64,000 nt of DNA, from assembly GCF_002270055.1 (NCBI RefSeq), contig NZ_NIBG01000004.1, positions 116,782-180,781 of the forward strand. Direction: 5' to 3'. Source of the DNA: Anaeromicrobium sediminis (GTDB taxonomy: Bacteria > Bacillota > Clostridia > Peptostreptococcales > Thermotaleaceae). Below the pieces are notes generated by a model. It was not told where the DNA came from and made no database searches. It worked only from the letters and a program-made list of their open reading frames with translations. Positions 41,513-50,319 of this stretch are shown piece by piece (position 1 is the stretch's first letter; each line of letters opens with the position of its first letter). Made by a program: the position numbers and the translations under genes.

Positions 41513-43213
41513 TTATTCAAAATTGTAATCAGTTATAATCATTTCTCTATCAGTTGTTTGATCATTGAAATACTCATAGAAAGATAATCCTAAGAATCCA
41601 CCTGATACATTATAAACATTTTCAAATCCTAAGTTTTGTAATGCTAATACTGCATTGTAACTTCTTTGTCCACTTCTACAATGTAAATAAATTGGCTGAT
41701 CCCTAGGGATTTCATCTAATCTATCTCTAATCTCACTAAGTGGTAAGTTCATAGCTCCTATTATATGACTTTGCTCATATTCATCTTTCTCTCTTACATC
41801 TATTATGCAAGCACCACTTTCTAATAAACTTCTTACTTCTGTTTCACGTACTTGTCTAAATGCATCATGTAATAAGTTAGAAGCCACATATCCTGCAAAA
41901 TTAACTACATCTTTAGCTGTTCCAAATGGTGGAGCATAACATAGTTCTAAATCTCTTAAGTGCTCTACAGTTGCACCAAACTTAATAGCTGTAGCAATTA
42001 TATCTACTCTCTTATCTACATTTCCTTTACCAATTGCCTGAGCACCTAATACTCTACCTGTTGGAACTTCATATATTAATTTAAAATGAACTTGTTCACA
42101 TTCAGGCATTAATCCTACTTTATCTCCTGGAATCACTTTCACTACGTCGTATTTAATATTTAAGTTAAGTGCTTTAATTAATCCTTCATTTAAACCTGTA
42201 GAAGCTCCATTGTAATCAAATACCTTAATTACAGATGATCCAATGAATCCTGTGTTTGATATGACCTTTCCATGGATATGGTCTGCTACTGCTCTAGCTT
42301 GCTTTTGTGCAGGTCCTGCTAAAGGTAGTTTAGTCATTGAATTAGTTAGTGCATGATATACTTCTATAGCATCTCCTACAGCATATATATCTTTATCATT
42401 AGTTCTGTAATTTTGATCTGTTTTTATTGCACCCGTTTCTCCCAATTCTAATCCTGCTTCTTGAGCTAATTCAGTTTCTGGAACTACTCCAATTGCCATA
42501 ACCACTGCCTGTGCATCTACTTTCTTACCTGATTCTAAAATAACTGTATTTGGTTCAAAAGCCTTTACTTTATCTCCTACTATTAGATTTACACCATGAT
42601 CATGTAACTCTTTATGTAGAATTTGTACCATATCGTAATCAAATGGTTTCATGATTTGAGGCATAGCTTCAATTAAGGTTACATTATAACCTGCTTCCTT
42701 TAAGTTTTCAGCAGCTTCAACTCCAATAAATCCTCCACCGATTACTGTTACATTTTTAGTTTCTATAGATTTCACGAACTTATTTAATTTATCAATGTCC
42801 ACAACATTTCTAATTGAAAATATATTTACATCTTCTATTCCTGGAATTGGTGGAACTATTGGTCTTGCTCCTGGAGATAATATTAATTTATCGTATGATT
42901 CATTGTACTCTTCTCCAGTCACTACATTTCTAACTACTACTTCTTTGTTTTCCCTATCAATGAATACTACCTCATTGTTTACTCTAGCCTCTATTCTGTA
43001 TTGCTTTAAAAACTTTTCAGGTTCCATTAGAACTAGGCTATCACTATCTTCTACTGTTCCACTTAAGTGATAAGGCAAACAACAATTTGAAAATGATACA
43101 TGTGGCCCTCTTTCAAACATGATTACTTGATCATCTTCACTAAGTCTTCTTAATCTAGCAGCTGTAGATGCGCCACCAGCAACTCCACCAACTATTAAAA
43201 ATTTCCTACCCAT
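41513..43213 (-). CDS. CoA-disulfide reductase-like FAD enzyme fused to rhodanese
   Basis: 566 residues. The FAD/NAD(P) disulfide-reductase part (residues 1-450) has VGGVAGGASTAARLRR, the active-site region SFSNCCLPYHLSG, VTVIGGGFIGVEAAENL and DIYAVGDAIEV. The rhodanese domain (~465-555) has IIDVREKDEYEQSHIIGAMNLPLSEI and the catalytic Cys in LHCRSGQRS. Such fusions reduce CoA or glutathione per/polysulfides with NAD(P)H. The active site reads Cys-Cys where Cys-Gly is usual. It overlaps the symporter stop by eight bases, so the two are coupled, and is followed by the YeeE gene. Confidence 0.93.
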   Translation of the reverse strand: MGRKFLIVGGVAGGASTAARLRRLSEDDQVIMFERGPHVSFSNCCLPYHLSGTVEDSDSLVLMEPEKFLKQYRIEARVNNEVVFIDRENKEVVVRNVVTGEEYNESYDKLILSPGARPIVPPIPGIEDVNIFSIRNVVDIDKLNKFVKSIETKNVTVIGGGFIGVEAAENLKEAGYNVTLIEAMPQIMKPFDYDMVQILHKELHDHGVNLIVGDKVKAFEPNTVILESGKKVDAQAVVMAIGVVPETELAQEAGLELGETGAIKTDQNYRTNDKDIYAVGDAIEVYHALTNSMTKLPLAGPAQKQARAVADHIHGKVISNTGFIGSSVIKVFDYNGASTGLNEGLIKALNLNIKYDVVKVIPGDKVGLMPECEQVHFKLIYEVPTGRVLGAQAIGKGNVDKRVDIIATAIKFGATVEHLRDLELCYAPPFGTAKDVVNFAGYVASNLLHDAFRQVRETEVRSLLESGACIIDVREKDEYEQSHIIGAMNLPLSEIRDRLDEIPRDQPIYLHCRSGQRSYNAVLALQNLGFENVYNVSGGFLGLSFYEYFNDQTTDREMIITDYNFE

Positions 43214-44564
43214 TTGTATTCCTCCACTCTCTTCGTTTAAATTTATTTATATTTTTAATTACAAAGATAAACATTGCCATTAGATTTATTGAACCTACTA
43301 TAAACATCAATAAATCTGCTGCGTCGAATATAATATCAAAATTTGAAATACTAAGTACTCCTGATAATGTTATTAAGCTTATATAAAATATAATTTTTTC
43401 ATTTTCACCTATATGCATAGTCCTATTAAGAAAATGAAATGACCCGAGTACTGTTGTTAATCCTGATAGAATAAAGAAAATTATTACAATTCCCAAACCC
43501 AAATTTCCCGTTACAGAGGCTACACTAAATAGATAACCTACGATTCTTTCAAATCCATTTTCACTTAAATTTATATTAGGCACATTATACCTTCCATAAG
43601 TAAATACATATGATGTGATTACAACGGCTATAAATATGGTAATAATTGTTGATATTGTTTGTAATAGTGCTTCTCTTCTTGGAGAATTCTCTGCGTCAGA
43701 ACTTGCTAATGCACTAGTTCCTAAAGAAGTTTCACTTATTTGAATAATTCTTTGAAACCCTATAATAAGGCCTATTGGTATTCCAACAAAAGCTGATTTT
43801 AAATTCATAAAGTCTTCCCAAATCAAAGATATATACTGGGGAATAAACTCTATGGTTAAAAGGACAAAAGATATAAAAAACACAGAATAAAATAAAATTA
43901 TTAAAGATACCATAGAGCCTAATGCATTTATAAAAATCTTATAATTTTTTGTTATGACTATTATGGTTACTGCTAAGATAAGAGGTATTATTATATAAAA
44001 TAACAACCCACTTTGAGTAAATTCATAGTTAAAATTCTGTCTAAAAAATATCTTCACAACACTCTGAATTCCCGTTAATTGAAAACCTACAAAACCAAAT
44101 GAATATAATGTTACTAAAGAAATCATATATACAAATCCTGCTTTTTTGTTTATGTTATAATCAATGAAATCTCTAGGAGTTTTCATAGTTATTTGACAAA
44201 ACAGTACTTCTGAATAGGTTATGGGAACTAAAAAAAACATACCTATAATAACCCATAAAACTATACTTTCTCCCCTCATACCACTATTGGATATTTTCCA
44301 CATGGCTGTTAAGACTCCAATAATAGCACCTGTTCCAACTTTAGATGATAGTGATATGGAAAGAGAACTTTTTATTTTTGAAAATTTCCATTTGGTTTTA
44401 TCCCTTTTACTCACACTATTAAGAAGAGTTACTGTTCTATATGTTATAACCCCTCCCACCATAATTAGAAGTGGTAAAAACAAATTCCATAAATAATTAT
44501 TGAGTAAGTTAATTATTCCGCCTACTATTTCAATTATAAAATCAGCTCCTATCTGTTTTTTCAA
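43206..44564 (-). CDS. AGCS-like sodium:amino acid symporter in the sulfur operon
   Basis: Up to 452 residues, ~11 helices, a divergent AGCS protein: SKVGTGAIIGVLTAMWKIS in place of the usual GTGNIAGVATA motif, and FQRIIQISETSLGTSALASSDAE near residue 270. The sulfur context makes cystine/cysteine a possible substrate, but that is a guess. The TTG at 44564 has no ribosome site. AGGAG (44550-44546) stands eight bases before ATA (44537), where family N-termini would begin, so an AUA start is possible. It is divergent from the LysR gene. Confidence 0.85.
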   Translation of the reverse strand: MKKQIGADFIIEIVGGIINLLNNYLWNLFLPLLIMVGGVITYRTVTLLNSVSKRDKTKWKFSKIKSSLSISLSSKVGTGAIIGVLTAMWKISNSGMRGESIVLWVIIGMFFLVPITYSEVLFCQITMKTPRDFIDYNINKKAGFVYMISLVTLYSFGFVGFQLTGIQSVVKIFFRQNFNYEFTQSGLLFYIIIPLILAVTIIVITKNYKIFINALGSMVSLIILFYSVFFISFVLLTIEFIPQYISLIWEDFMNLKSAFVGIPIGLIIGFQRIIQISETSLGTSALASSDAENSPRREALLQTISTIITIFIAVVITSYVFTYGRYNVPNINLSENGFERIVGYLFSVASVTGNLGLGIVIIFFILSGLTTVLGSFHFLNRTMHIGENEKIIFYISLITLSGVLSISNFDIIFDAADLLMFIVGSINLMAMFIFVIKNINKFKRREWRNTNG

Positions 44565-44799
44565 TTTATGATTTGTTAATTTTATCTCAATCTAATTATC
44601 TTATACTTTTCACCTTTTTCATAATAAATAAGCTTTATGCACTATAATAGATTGTTATATTGAATGGGATTATTGAAAGATAAGTTTATATACTATGTAA
44701 AATAAGGATTGGTAATGCATATAAAACCTATTTATTTTCACAAACTATAGTGATAGAATAAACTTATAATTATTTTTACTATTTTGAGGATGTGGCAAT

Positions 44800-45690
44800 G
44801 TGAATCTTGAATATCTGAAATCATTTTATATGACGGTGAAATGCAATAGTATATCCAAAGCAGCTAAAGCTCTCCATCTTACTCAACCAGGTTTAAGCAT
44901 GCAACTTCGCAATTTGGAAAAGGAGCTGGGTGCAGATCTTTTGATACGAAGTAATAAAGGAGTTAAATTAACAGAAGAAGGTACAGTAGTGTTTGATTAT
45001 GCACATACATTACTTTCAATTCAAGGGAATATAGAAAGAGACCTGAAAAATCTCCAGGAAGATACACCTAAATTAATTATAGGTTCTTGCAAAAGTGTAG
45101 GAGAGTATGCGCTTCCTTGTAGCATATATACATTCAAGCAACTTCACAAAGAAGTGGATATTCATATGGAAGTGGACAACACTGCTACAGTTATTGAAAA
45201 ACTGCGTAAGCATACTATTAATATCGGACTAATTCAATACGATCCGAAAGCTGATGATATTCTTACCCAAACCATTATTTCTGATCAACTACATTTAGTA
45301 GGAAATTGTTGTGATTCTCCAAAAGAAATTTCAATTGAAGATCTAAAAGAAATTCCTTTGATTTTACGTGAAAAAGATTCTGGAACAAGATACTTAATTG
45401 AAAAAGCATTACAAGAAAAGGGAATTAGTATTAAAGATTTAAATGTAGTTTATGATTTAAATTCTCCAGAAGCTATTAAATCTTCTATTCTTTCTGGAAA
45501 AGGGTTCTCTTTTTTACCTAAATTATCTATAGAGCAGGAGTTAAAGAAGGGATTGGTTCAACCAATTAAAGTTGATGATCTAGAAATTTCTTTTAATTAT
45601 TATATAGCCTCTAGAGAAAAATACAATTTTACAGACTACGAAAAAATGTTTGTAGATTTCGTTATTTCCAGCAAAAGAGGATTCTGTTAA
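44800..45690 (+). CDS. LysR-family transcriptional regulator
   Basis: 296 residues with the LysR HTH (YLKSFYMTVKCNSISKAAKALHLTQPGLSMQLRNLEKELGADLL) and a periplasmic-binding-like effector domain (IIGSCKSVGEYALPCSIYTFKQLH, GKGFSFLPKLSIEQEL). The start is GTG. It is divergent from the symporter-reductase-YeeE operon and convergent with the TusA-YeeE operon, so it most likely regulates sulfur uptake here, like CysB/CysL-type regulators. Confidence 0.93.
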   Translation: MNLEYLKSFYMTVKCNSISKAAKALHLTQPGLSMQLRNLEKELGADLLIRSNKGVKLTEEGTVVFDYAHTLLSIQGNIERDLKNLQEDTPKLIIGSCKSVGEYALPCSIYTFKQLHKEVDIHMEVDNTATVIEKLRKHTINIGLIQYDPKADDILTQTIISDQLHLVGNCCDSPKEISIEDLKEIPLILREKDSGTRYLIEKALQEKGISIKDLNVVYDLNSPEAIKSSILSGKGFSFLPKLSIEQELKKGLVQPIKVDDLEISFNYYIASREKYNFTDYEKMFVDFVISSKRGFC

Positions 45691-45695
45691 ACAAA

Positions 45696-45717
45696 AAACA
45701 GGGCATAGGCCCTGTTT
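45696..45717. terminator. Compact bidirectional terminator
   Basis: AAACAGGGC pairs with GCCCTGTTT around ATAG. It lies between the LysR gene and the convergent TusA-YeeE gene. Confidence 0.85.
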
Positions 45718-45718
45718 A

Positions 45719-46492
45719 TCACATTAAAAATCTAATTACTATCTTACACCCTACCCATGCTCCTAATATGGCAAATAGTCCAAAGACATACGCATGTAGA
45801 GAAAATGATGGTATTCCACTAAAAAAGGCACCAATATTGCACCCAATGGCAAGTCTTGTTCCGTAGCCCATCATAATCCCACCTAGGAGGGCAAATATAA
45901 ACTGCTTTTTACTTTTTATTCTTTTCCATTTAAATTGAGATGCTAGCAAAGTTGCTACTAAAGATCCTACAATTACACCTATATTCAAAATGGTATATTT
46001 ATTAATAAAGACATTTTTATTTATCATTACAGACTTATAATAGTATTGAAAATAACTAAAATATTCCCAATTGAGAGGTTCTAATCCAAACCATTGTAAA
46101 ATACCCACTCCCCATAGTAAAAAACCACTGGTTATTTGCCAGCTAATACCATTTACAGCTAGTAGAATCACATTCAATAACCCTAGTAAAATTCCTCCTA
46201 CCCAATAGGGCCATGGCTTTTGTAACCATTTTACAATAGGAGCTATTATATTACTTTCATGTTTTGCTCCTGGTTTTTCAATATATATTTTCCACTCTCC
46301 ATCCTTTACTTCAACCACATTTACAGGATATTCATTTTTTTGTCCCCATTCTTGAACATTAATCCCCACACAACTATGATCGGAATGTAGCACCACAATA
46401 TCTCCAGGATCCATTGTTTTTAATTCCTTCATTGCTTTAAGTATGGGAATTGGACATAATTCACTTAAACAGTCTACTTCTCTTACCGCCAT
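45719..46492 (-). CDS. TusA-YeeE fusion: sulfurtransferase plus second half of a sulfur transporter
   Basis: About 257 residues. The N-terminal TusA/SirA domain (REVDCLSELCPIPILKAMKEL, catalytic Cys in the CPxP motif) is followed by a YeeE/YedE-type membrane half with GTRLAIGCNIGAFFSGIPSFSLHAYVFG. The start is the ATG six bases after GGAGGG (MAVREVDC). The partner first half is encoded 13 bp upstream. TsuA/TsuB-type systems couple a thiosulfate channel to a TusA protein; here the carrier is covalently attached. Selenium use (YedE/YedF) is an alternative. Confidence 0.92.
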   Translation of the reverse strand: MAVREVDCLSELCPIPILKAMKELKTMDPGDIVVLHSDHSCVGINVQEWGQKNEYPVNVVEVKDGEWKIYIEKPGAKHESNIIAPIVKWLQKPWPYWVGGILLGLLNVILLAVNGISWQITSGFLLWGVGILQWFGLEPLNWEYFSYFQYYYKSVMINKNVFINKYTILNIGVIVGSLVATLLASQFKWKRIKSKKQFIFALLGGIMMGYGTRLAIGCNIGAFFSGIPSFSLHAYVFGLFAILGAWVGCKIVIRFLM

Positions 46493-46505
46493 GTACTTCC
46501 CTCCA

Positions 46506-47195
46506 TCATATACCCTTCCAATACTTCTCTTCATACCATATAACTAATCTATACAAGATTATCAATACTCCTATTTGAAGTACTACAACAATTTTAAAAT
46601 CTAAATATTCGGGGAAATAAATAGTCTTTGATTTACCAATAATTCGATCATACCAAAAGGAATAATCTTTTGCTCCTAAAACAGTTCCAATCAAGAACCC
46701 TAAAAAGACAACCCAATGAAGTGCATGTCCTTCACCAATTCTCATCAACACACTTGAGCTACATCCTCCTGCAATGACCATTCCAATTCCAAATACAAAG
46801 GCTCCAATCATCACATGAACACCTACTGAAGTTACGGCTCCAGGAATTAAGTCATAATTAATAGGATTCTCATTAATATAACCTGATTGTATAATAGCAA
46901 ATCCAACGGTACTTACCATCATTGCTAAGAGCATGGCCCTTAGTAATTTTGTATTACCAACAAGAAAAGGATCTCTAAATGCTGATGCAAAACAAAACCG
47001 AGAATACCTAAGTACAATTCCAATTCCAATTCCCAAACTCCAAGATGCGGCATAGGTATGTTGTTTCTTCCATAGTACTACAGACAAAATTAATGCTATT
47101 AAAAGTGCTCCTATTCCGTAGGGCATCTGACTTTTTTTCTTCTTTTCCTCTTGCTGCCCCTCTTTCATTAATGTAGCCATTTTATTTGATAACAT
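46506..47195 (-). CDS. First half of a split YeeE/YedE sulfur transporter
   Basis: 229 residues, ~5-6 helices, with the Sulf_transp motifs LRYSRFCFASAFRDPFLVG and GMVIAGGCSSSVLMRIGEGH. It is equivalent to residues ~1-215 of the full-length transporter at 40163, so two chains must assemble. GAAGG precedes the ATG. It is first in a two-gene operon with the TusA-YeeE fusion; a good promoter lies at 47303-47331. Confidence 0.9.
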   Translation of the reverse strand: MLSNKMATLMKEGQQEEKKKKSQMPYGIGALLIALILSVVLWKKQHTYAASWSLGIGIGIVLRYSRFCFASAFRDPFLVGNTKLLRAMLLAMMVSTVGFAIIQSGYINENPINYDLIPGAVTSVGVHVMIGAFVFGIGMVIAGGCSSSVLMRIGEGHALHWVVFLGFLIGTVLGAKDYSFWYDRIIGKSKTIYFPEYLDFKIVVVLQIGVLIILYRLVIWYEEKYWKGI

Positions 47196-47302
47196 AATAC
47201 CTTCTTTCTTTTAAATCACTATATTTATTCTGCCATAATTTTTTTTAATTTCCTGTACAATGAACATGTATTAATTGCTTATGAATAATTTTACTTTAAA
47301 TA

Positions 47303-47331
47303 ATTATATATCATACTATATCGTGAATCAA
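47303..47331 (-). promoter_or_regulatory. Sigma-A promoter of the split YeeE operon
   Basis: TTGATT, 17 bp, TATAAT on the minus strand, ~100 bp before the YeeE half gene. The rest of the 406-bp gap (47196-47601) holds the Cys-rich gene terminator and no ORF. Confidence 0.72.
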
Positions 47332-47460
47332 CAATATACAACTATTGGATTATGTTAACAATCATATAAATCAAACAAATTAATTTTTTCATAAAAGTAA
47401 AACCCTTACCTATTGTAATAATATAGTAAGAGAATATATTCATTTTCTTTTAAATTACAT

Positions 47461-47504
47461 AAAAATAAAACCCTAGAAAACCTTATTGTTAGCTTTCTAG
47501 GGTT
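47461..47504 (-). terminator. Terminator of the Cys-rich/4Fe-4S operon
   Basis: AACCCTAGAAA pairs with TTTCTAGGGTT on the minus strand and is followed by TTATTTTT. Confidence 0.8.
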
Positions 47505-47601
47505 GATTTGAATTTTATAACATTTAGTGTATTTACTATGGTTGATTATACTTCTTTGGAATATTTGTTGCCACAAAATCCTTAATAACTTTACTCTTAC
47601 A

Positions 47602-48018
47602 TTAACAACAACCTGACTTGGTTGGTATTTTCTTTCCTGTCATAATAGCATTATAAAGTTGTTCTTCATCAGGATAATTTTTTACTGAAATTACGTTTCC
47701 GTTCACTGCGATTAACGGCGTCACTTTTGATAGTACAAAATCTAAATTTGCTTCACTAACTACAAGTCTTTCACCGCTATCTAAGAACACTTTATTCAGT
47801 CTTAAGATAAACTCTTTTTTGTTCTCCCCTGTTAATTTGTATATCTTAATTTTCCCGACAGAATCATATTTTTTATAAAATCTCTCTACTAATTCACCCA
47901 TTGTTAATGATTGGACTGAGCCACAACCACAGCCAGAACTACAGCAACCTCCACCCATAGATGATTTATTATTTGACGTTTCTTTTAACATAAAAATTTC
48001 AATTATTTTTTTATCCAT
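47602..48018 (-). CDS. Cys-rich small protein, thioredoxin/ArsD-like fold suspected
   Basis: 138 residues from MDKKIIEIF (ATG after GGTGAGG). A Gly/Cys-rich segment SMGGGCCSSGCGCGS (~25-38) and a terminal SGCC give at least six Cys. The segment VTPLIAVNGNVISVKNYPDEEQL resembles the end of thioredoxin-like or ArsD-like proteins. It could bind a metal, persulfide or selenium; no exact family is recognised. It is 31 bp after the double 4Fe-4S gene and ends at its own terminator. Confidence 0.75.
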   Translation of the reverse strand: MDKKIIEIFMLKETSNNKSSMGGGCCSSGCGCGSVQSLTMGELVERFYKKYDSVGKIKIYKLTGENKKEFILRLNKVFLDSGERLVVSEANLDFVLSKVTPLIAVNGNVISVKNYPDEEQLYNAIMTGKKIPTKSGCC

Positions 48019-48049
48019 ATTATCCTCACCTTTCATACTTATTTTTGTA

Positions 48050-48616
48050 TTAAACAGGGCAAATATTTCTGCATTTACCACATGCACACTTACTAAGGTC
48101 TCCTTTTCCATATGGAACATCTCTTATTGGGCATACTTTTAGACATTTCATACATTTAATACAAAGACCTGAAACTGTTTTATCAGGTACTAAGGGAGCA
48201 TCTGTAATAATTGCACCTAAGCTTGTTGTTAAGCCAAATCCCTTGACTAACAGAGAATTTACAGGGCTTAATTCACCCACACCTGCTTCAACTCCCATCC
48301 TCACAAGAGATACATCTCTACTAGTTCCTTCTACTATTACAGCTTTATATCCTAATAAATTTAAATAACTTATTACTTCACTTTGAGCTGCAATTGTACC
48401 TAAATAGTCACTGAATCCTCCCATTTCATCACTACTATCTTCCTTTTTTCCTTCAGCAAAAACTATTGCCGATTCAAACCCTTCTAATAAACTCTTAGGA
48501 TGATACTCCTCTGGCGTATTTTCAAATCTTTCCTTTGTTCCTACACCAACTTTATCAAATATATTAAGCATAGCTTTTATCTTGTCTGTCATTTCTTTAT
48601 TATTTAACTGTGTCAT
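48050..48616 (-). CDS. QueG-like double 4Fe-4S protein
   Basis: 188 residues. The C-terminus has two ferredoxin-type clusters: CIKCMKCLKVCP and CACGKCRNICP. The N-terminal part (EGFESAIVFA, GFSDYLGTIAAQSEVISYLNLLGYKAVIVEG) resembles the core of epoxyqueuosine-reductase-like proteins. It is much shorter than QueG (~300+) and lacks its C-terminal repeats, so it is probably an electron-transfer or corrinoid-related relative. GGAGG precedes the ATG. It is co-transcribed with the Cys-rich protein. Confidence 0.82.
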   Translation of the reverse strand: MTQLNNKEMTDKIKAMLNIFDKVGVGTKERFENTPEEYHPKSLLEGFESAIVFAEGKKEDSSDEMGGFSDYLGTIAAQSEVISYLNLLGYKAVIVEGTSRDVSLVRMGVEAGVGELSPVNSLLVKGFGLTTSLGAIITDAPLVPDKTVSGLCIKCMKCLKVCPIRDVPYGKGDLSKCACGKCRNICPV

Positions 48617-48738
48617 TCTTAACCTCCTTACTGTAAGTTTTAATAAAAGTACTTCGTTAGTAAAGACGATGTAATGAAAAAATGGTCACAGATTTTCTTA
48701 CTTTTTTTTAAAAAATTATAATAAACTTCATTAAAATA

Positions 48739-48785
48739 AAAAACTTCTACTGTCTATTTAGATAAAATAGACAGTAGAAGTTTTT
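48739..48785 (-). terminator. Terminator of the ECF sigma gene
   Basis: A 21-bp perfect stem (starting AAAAACTTCTACTGTC) around AGATA, with A/T runs, lies just past the stop at 48799. Confidence 0.9.
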
Positions 48786-48798
48786 AAATAGTGAAATC

Positions 48799-49371
48799 TT
48801 ACTCACACTTATTACCACATTTTTGGCAATTAGTTTTTTTCTGTTTATAATCAATAATATTGCCATATGTATCTATCTCAAAATCACAACATTCAAGCAA
48901 TATATCCTTTAACTTAGCTTTTGCCCTCTGAACCCTCATTTTTGAACATGACATTGTAACATGAAGTTTTTCTGAAATTTCCTTATGTTTCATCCCTTTC
49001 ATATCATATAACTCAATAACTTCTTGATATTTCTTAGGAAGTTCAAAAATCATTTTCTCTAAGCATTTACTTATTTCTTCATTCATGTTATCTGAGTTAT
49101 TGTCTTCTTCTAAACCTTTTTCAAGTTTCTCAATATCAACTGTTATATCCTTTTTCTTTCTATAATAATCGATAATCGTATTTTTAGTTATTTTATAAAT
49201 CCAAGATTTAAGCTTTGATTGTTTATCTACTTTATCAATATTTTTATAAATCTTCACAAAAATATCTTGAAGAATATCTTCTGCATCACATTTATTTTTC
49301 ACTTTCCCATTAATGTACTTATAAAGTTCACTGCTAAATTCATTCCAAATATATTTGACTTTATCATCCAT
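48799..49371 (-). CDS. sigZ: SigZ-like ECF RNA polymerase sigma factor
   Basis: 190 residues. Region 2 is CDAEDILQDIFVKIYKNIDKVDKQSKLKSWIYKITKNTIIDYYRKKK. Region 4 is FELPKKYQEVIELYDMKGMKHKEISEKLHVTMSCSKMRVQRAKAKL. The tail has seven Cys (LECCDFE, then NCQKCGNKC), as in SigZ-type sigma factors, and may bind metal or sense redox. No anti-sigma gene is adjacent. It would direct transcription of an unknown regulon. Confidence 0.9.
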   Translation of the reverse strand: MDDKVKYIWNEFSSELYKYINGKVKNKCDAEDILQDIFVKIYKNIDKVDKQSKLKSWIYKITKNTIIDYYRKKKDITVDIEKLEKGLEEDNNSDNMNEEISKCLEKMIFELPKKYQEVIELYDMKGMKHKEISEKLHVTMSCSKMRVQRAKAKLKDILLECCDFEIDTYGNIIDYKQKKTNCQKCGNKCE

Positions 49372-49638
49372 TCTAATCCTCCAATTGAAAATGAAATATA
49401 TTTATTATTATATAGTATTGTATCTAAAACTTCATATGCTATGTAAAGTATAATTTGTATTAAAAACCTGTTATTTATAGTGAAGTTTACCTTATTATGT
49501 GCATACGCACACAACTTTTCCCTCCATGTTCTATTGATATTTATGGATATTTTTGCTAAGATTTTTTAAGAGGGTAAGTTTTATAGTATCTAAACTTACA
49601 CTTTAATACATAACTAAATATTTACAGGAGAGGGTCTA

Positions 49639-50319
49639 ATGAAAAAAAGAATTCTTGTCGTTGATGATGAATCAAAGTTTCGCGACATTATAAGAATATT
49701 CTTGGAAAACGAAGGATATTCTGTTGACGAAGCGACAAGTGGCACGGATGCCCTCAATAAGCTTTATGAGCACAATTATTCTCTTGTACTTTTGGATGTA
49801 ACCATGCCGGAAATGGATGGCTGGCATGTGTGTAGAAGAATAAAGGATGATTCTTCTATTCCAGTAATAATGATTACTGCAAGAGAAACGGAATACGAAA
49901 AGCTCTTCGGATTCCAACTGGGAATAGACGACTATATAACCAAGCCTTTTAGTCCCAGTGAAATGGTTGCAAGGGTAAAGGTAGTTCTTAGAAGAATATG
50001 CAATACTCCCAACCATGAAAAAAATACTTTAAAAATAGGAGGTCTGAAAATAAACAACCTATCAAAGAAAGTATATCTTGAAGATAATGAGCTAGTAATT
50101 ACACCAAAGGAATTTAACCTTTTGATGTTTTTCGCTCAGAATCCCAATATTGCCTATTCAAGGGATCAGATTCTAAACAAAGTCTGGGGATATGACTTTA
50201 TAGGTGATTTAAGAACAGTTGATACCCATATTAAACAACTCAGGTCAAAACTAGGAAAATCAAAGAACTATATATCCACCATTTGGGGATATGGATACAA
50301 ATTTAATGCAGAAAGCTGA
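49639..50319 (+). CDS. OmpR/PhoB-family response regulator
   Basis: 226 residues: receiver (VVDDE, LVLLDVTMPEMDGWHV, ITKPFSPSEM) and winged-helix DNA-binding domain (ITPKEFNLLMFFAQNPNIAYSRDQILNKVWG and RTVDTHIKQLRSKLG). GGAGAGGG precedes the ATG. It overlaps the histidine kinase gene, its cognate partner. Confidence 0.95.
   Translation: MKKRILVVDDESKFRDIIRIFLENEGYSVDEATSGTDALNKLYEHNYSLVLLDVTMPEMDGWHVCRRIKDDSSIPVIMITARETEYEKLFGFQLGIDDYITKPFSPSEMVARVKVVLRRICNTPNHEKNTLKIGGLKINNLSKKVYLEDNELVITPKEFNLLMFFAQNPNIAYSRDQILNKVWGYDFIGDLRTVDTHIKQLRSKLGKSKNYISTIWGYGYKFNAES

Noticed and set aside
40163-48616. Genomic island or prophage origin for the sulfur module
   Set aside because: No integrase, tRNA, attachment repeats or shift in base composition could be seen by eye.
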